Shown: positions 15,237-15,238 of the stretch, piece by piece
Position numbering within the stretch: position 1 is the stretch's first letter
How the letters are laid out: the number at the start of each line of letters is the position of its first letter
DNA from: JAIPAH01 sp964345255
GTDB lineage: Bacteria; Bacteroidota; Bacteroidia; Bacteroidales; JAIPAH01
Reading direction: 5' to 3'
Length of the DNA stretch: 15,238 nucleotides
Assembly (NCBI GenBank): GCA_964345255.1
Contig: CAYFQK010000060.1
Location: 1-15,238, forward strand
Translations under genes and position numbers: made by a program
Notes under the pieces: generated by a model
What the model was told of the DNA's origin: nothing
The model's input: the letters and a program-made list of their open reading frames with translations, nothing else
Database searches by the model: none

Positions 15237-15238
15237 TT

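Overview
The window looks like a stretch of a Bacteroidota chromosome, most likely a free-living Cytophagales-type bacterium. That reading is an inference. It rests on moderate G+C with AT-rich intergenic DNA, starts that lack clear Shine-Dalgarno sequences, several exported beta-rich proteins with short signal peptides, outer-membrane barrels ending in Phe, a kinase-type TPR protein, and a composite palindromic intergenic repeat at the right edge. No rRNA, tRNA, CRISPR array or insertion sequence was found.

Left part (1-4435). The window opens inside a plus-strand gene whose visible part is the membrane anchor, coiled coil and TPR region of what is probably a serine/threonine kinase-TPR receptor; the kinase domain would lie outside the window. 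It converges at 12 bp on a minus-strand AraC-type regulator (1812-2552). That regulator is divergent from a plus-strand exported PQQ-like beta-propeller protein (2630-4435), and the two share a 77-bp intergenic region.

Middle (4436-4755). This 320-bp gap lies between converging transcription units. It holds no convincing gene, but it has hairpins compatible with terminators on both strands.

Right part (4756-14968, all minus strand). A compact gene set is read right to left: a 1938-residue secreted or surface multidomain beta protein, a fibronectin-III protein of 687 residues 10 bp downstream, a 554-residue outer-membrane barrel whose start overlaps the previous stop by 8 bp, and, after an 80-bp AT-rich gap, a small 194-residue barrel. 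The first three are almost certainly one operon. The simplest reading is a cell-surface assembly: a giant surface protein, an Ig/FN3-type partner and an outer-membrane barrel. The sequence does not show its biochemical role. The giant protein carries two separate Gly/Asn/Phe-rich low-complexity tracts and a CGGSC motif after an acidic linker, and none of the exported proteins shows an obvious type IX secretion C-terminal domain.

Right edge (14969-15238). The upstream region of the giant gene is AT-rich and then runs into three successive short hairpins that resemble the REP-like palindromic repeats common in Bacteroidota genomes.
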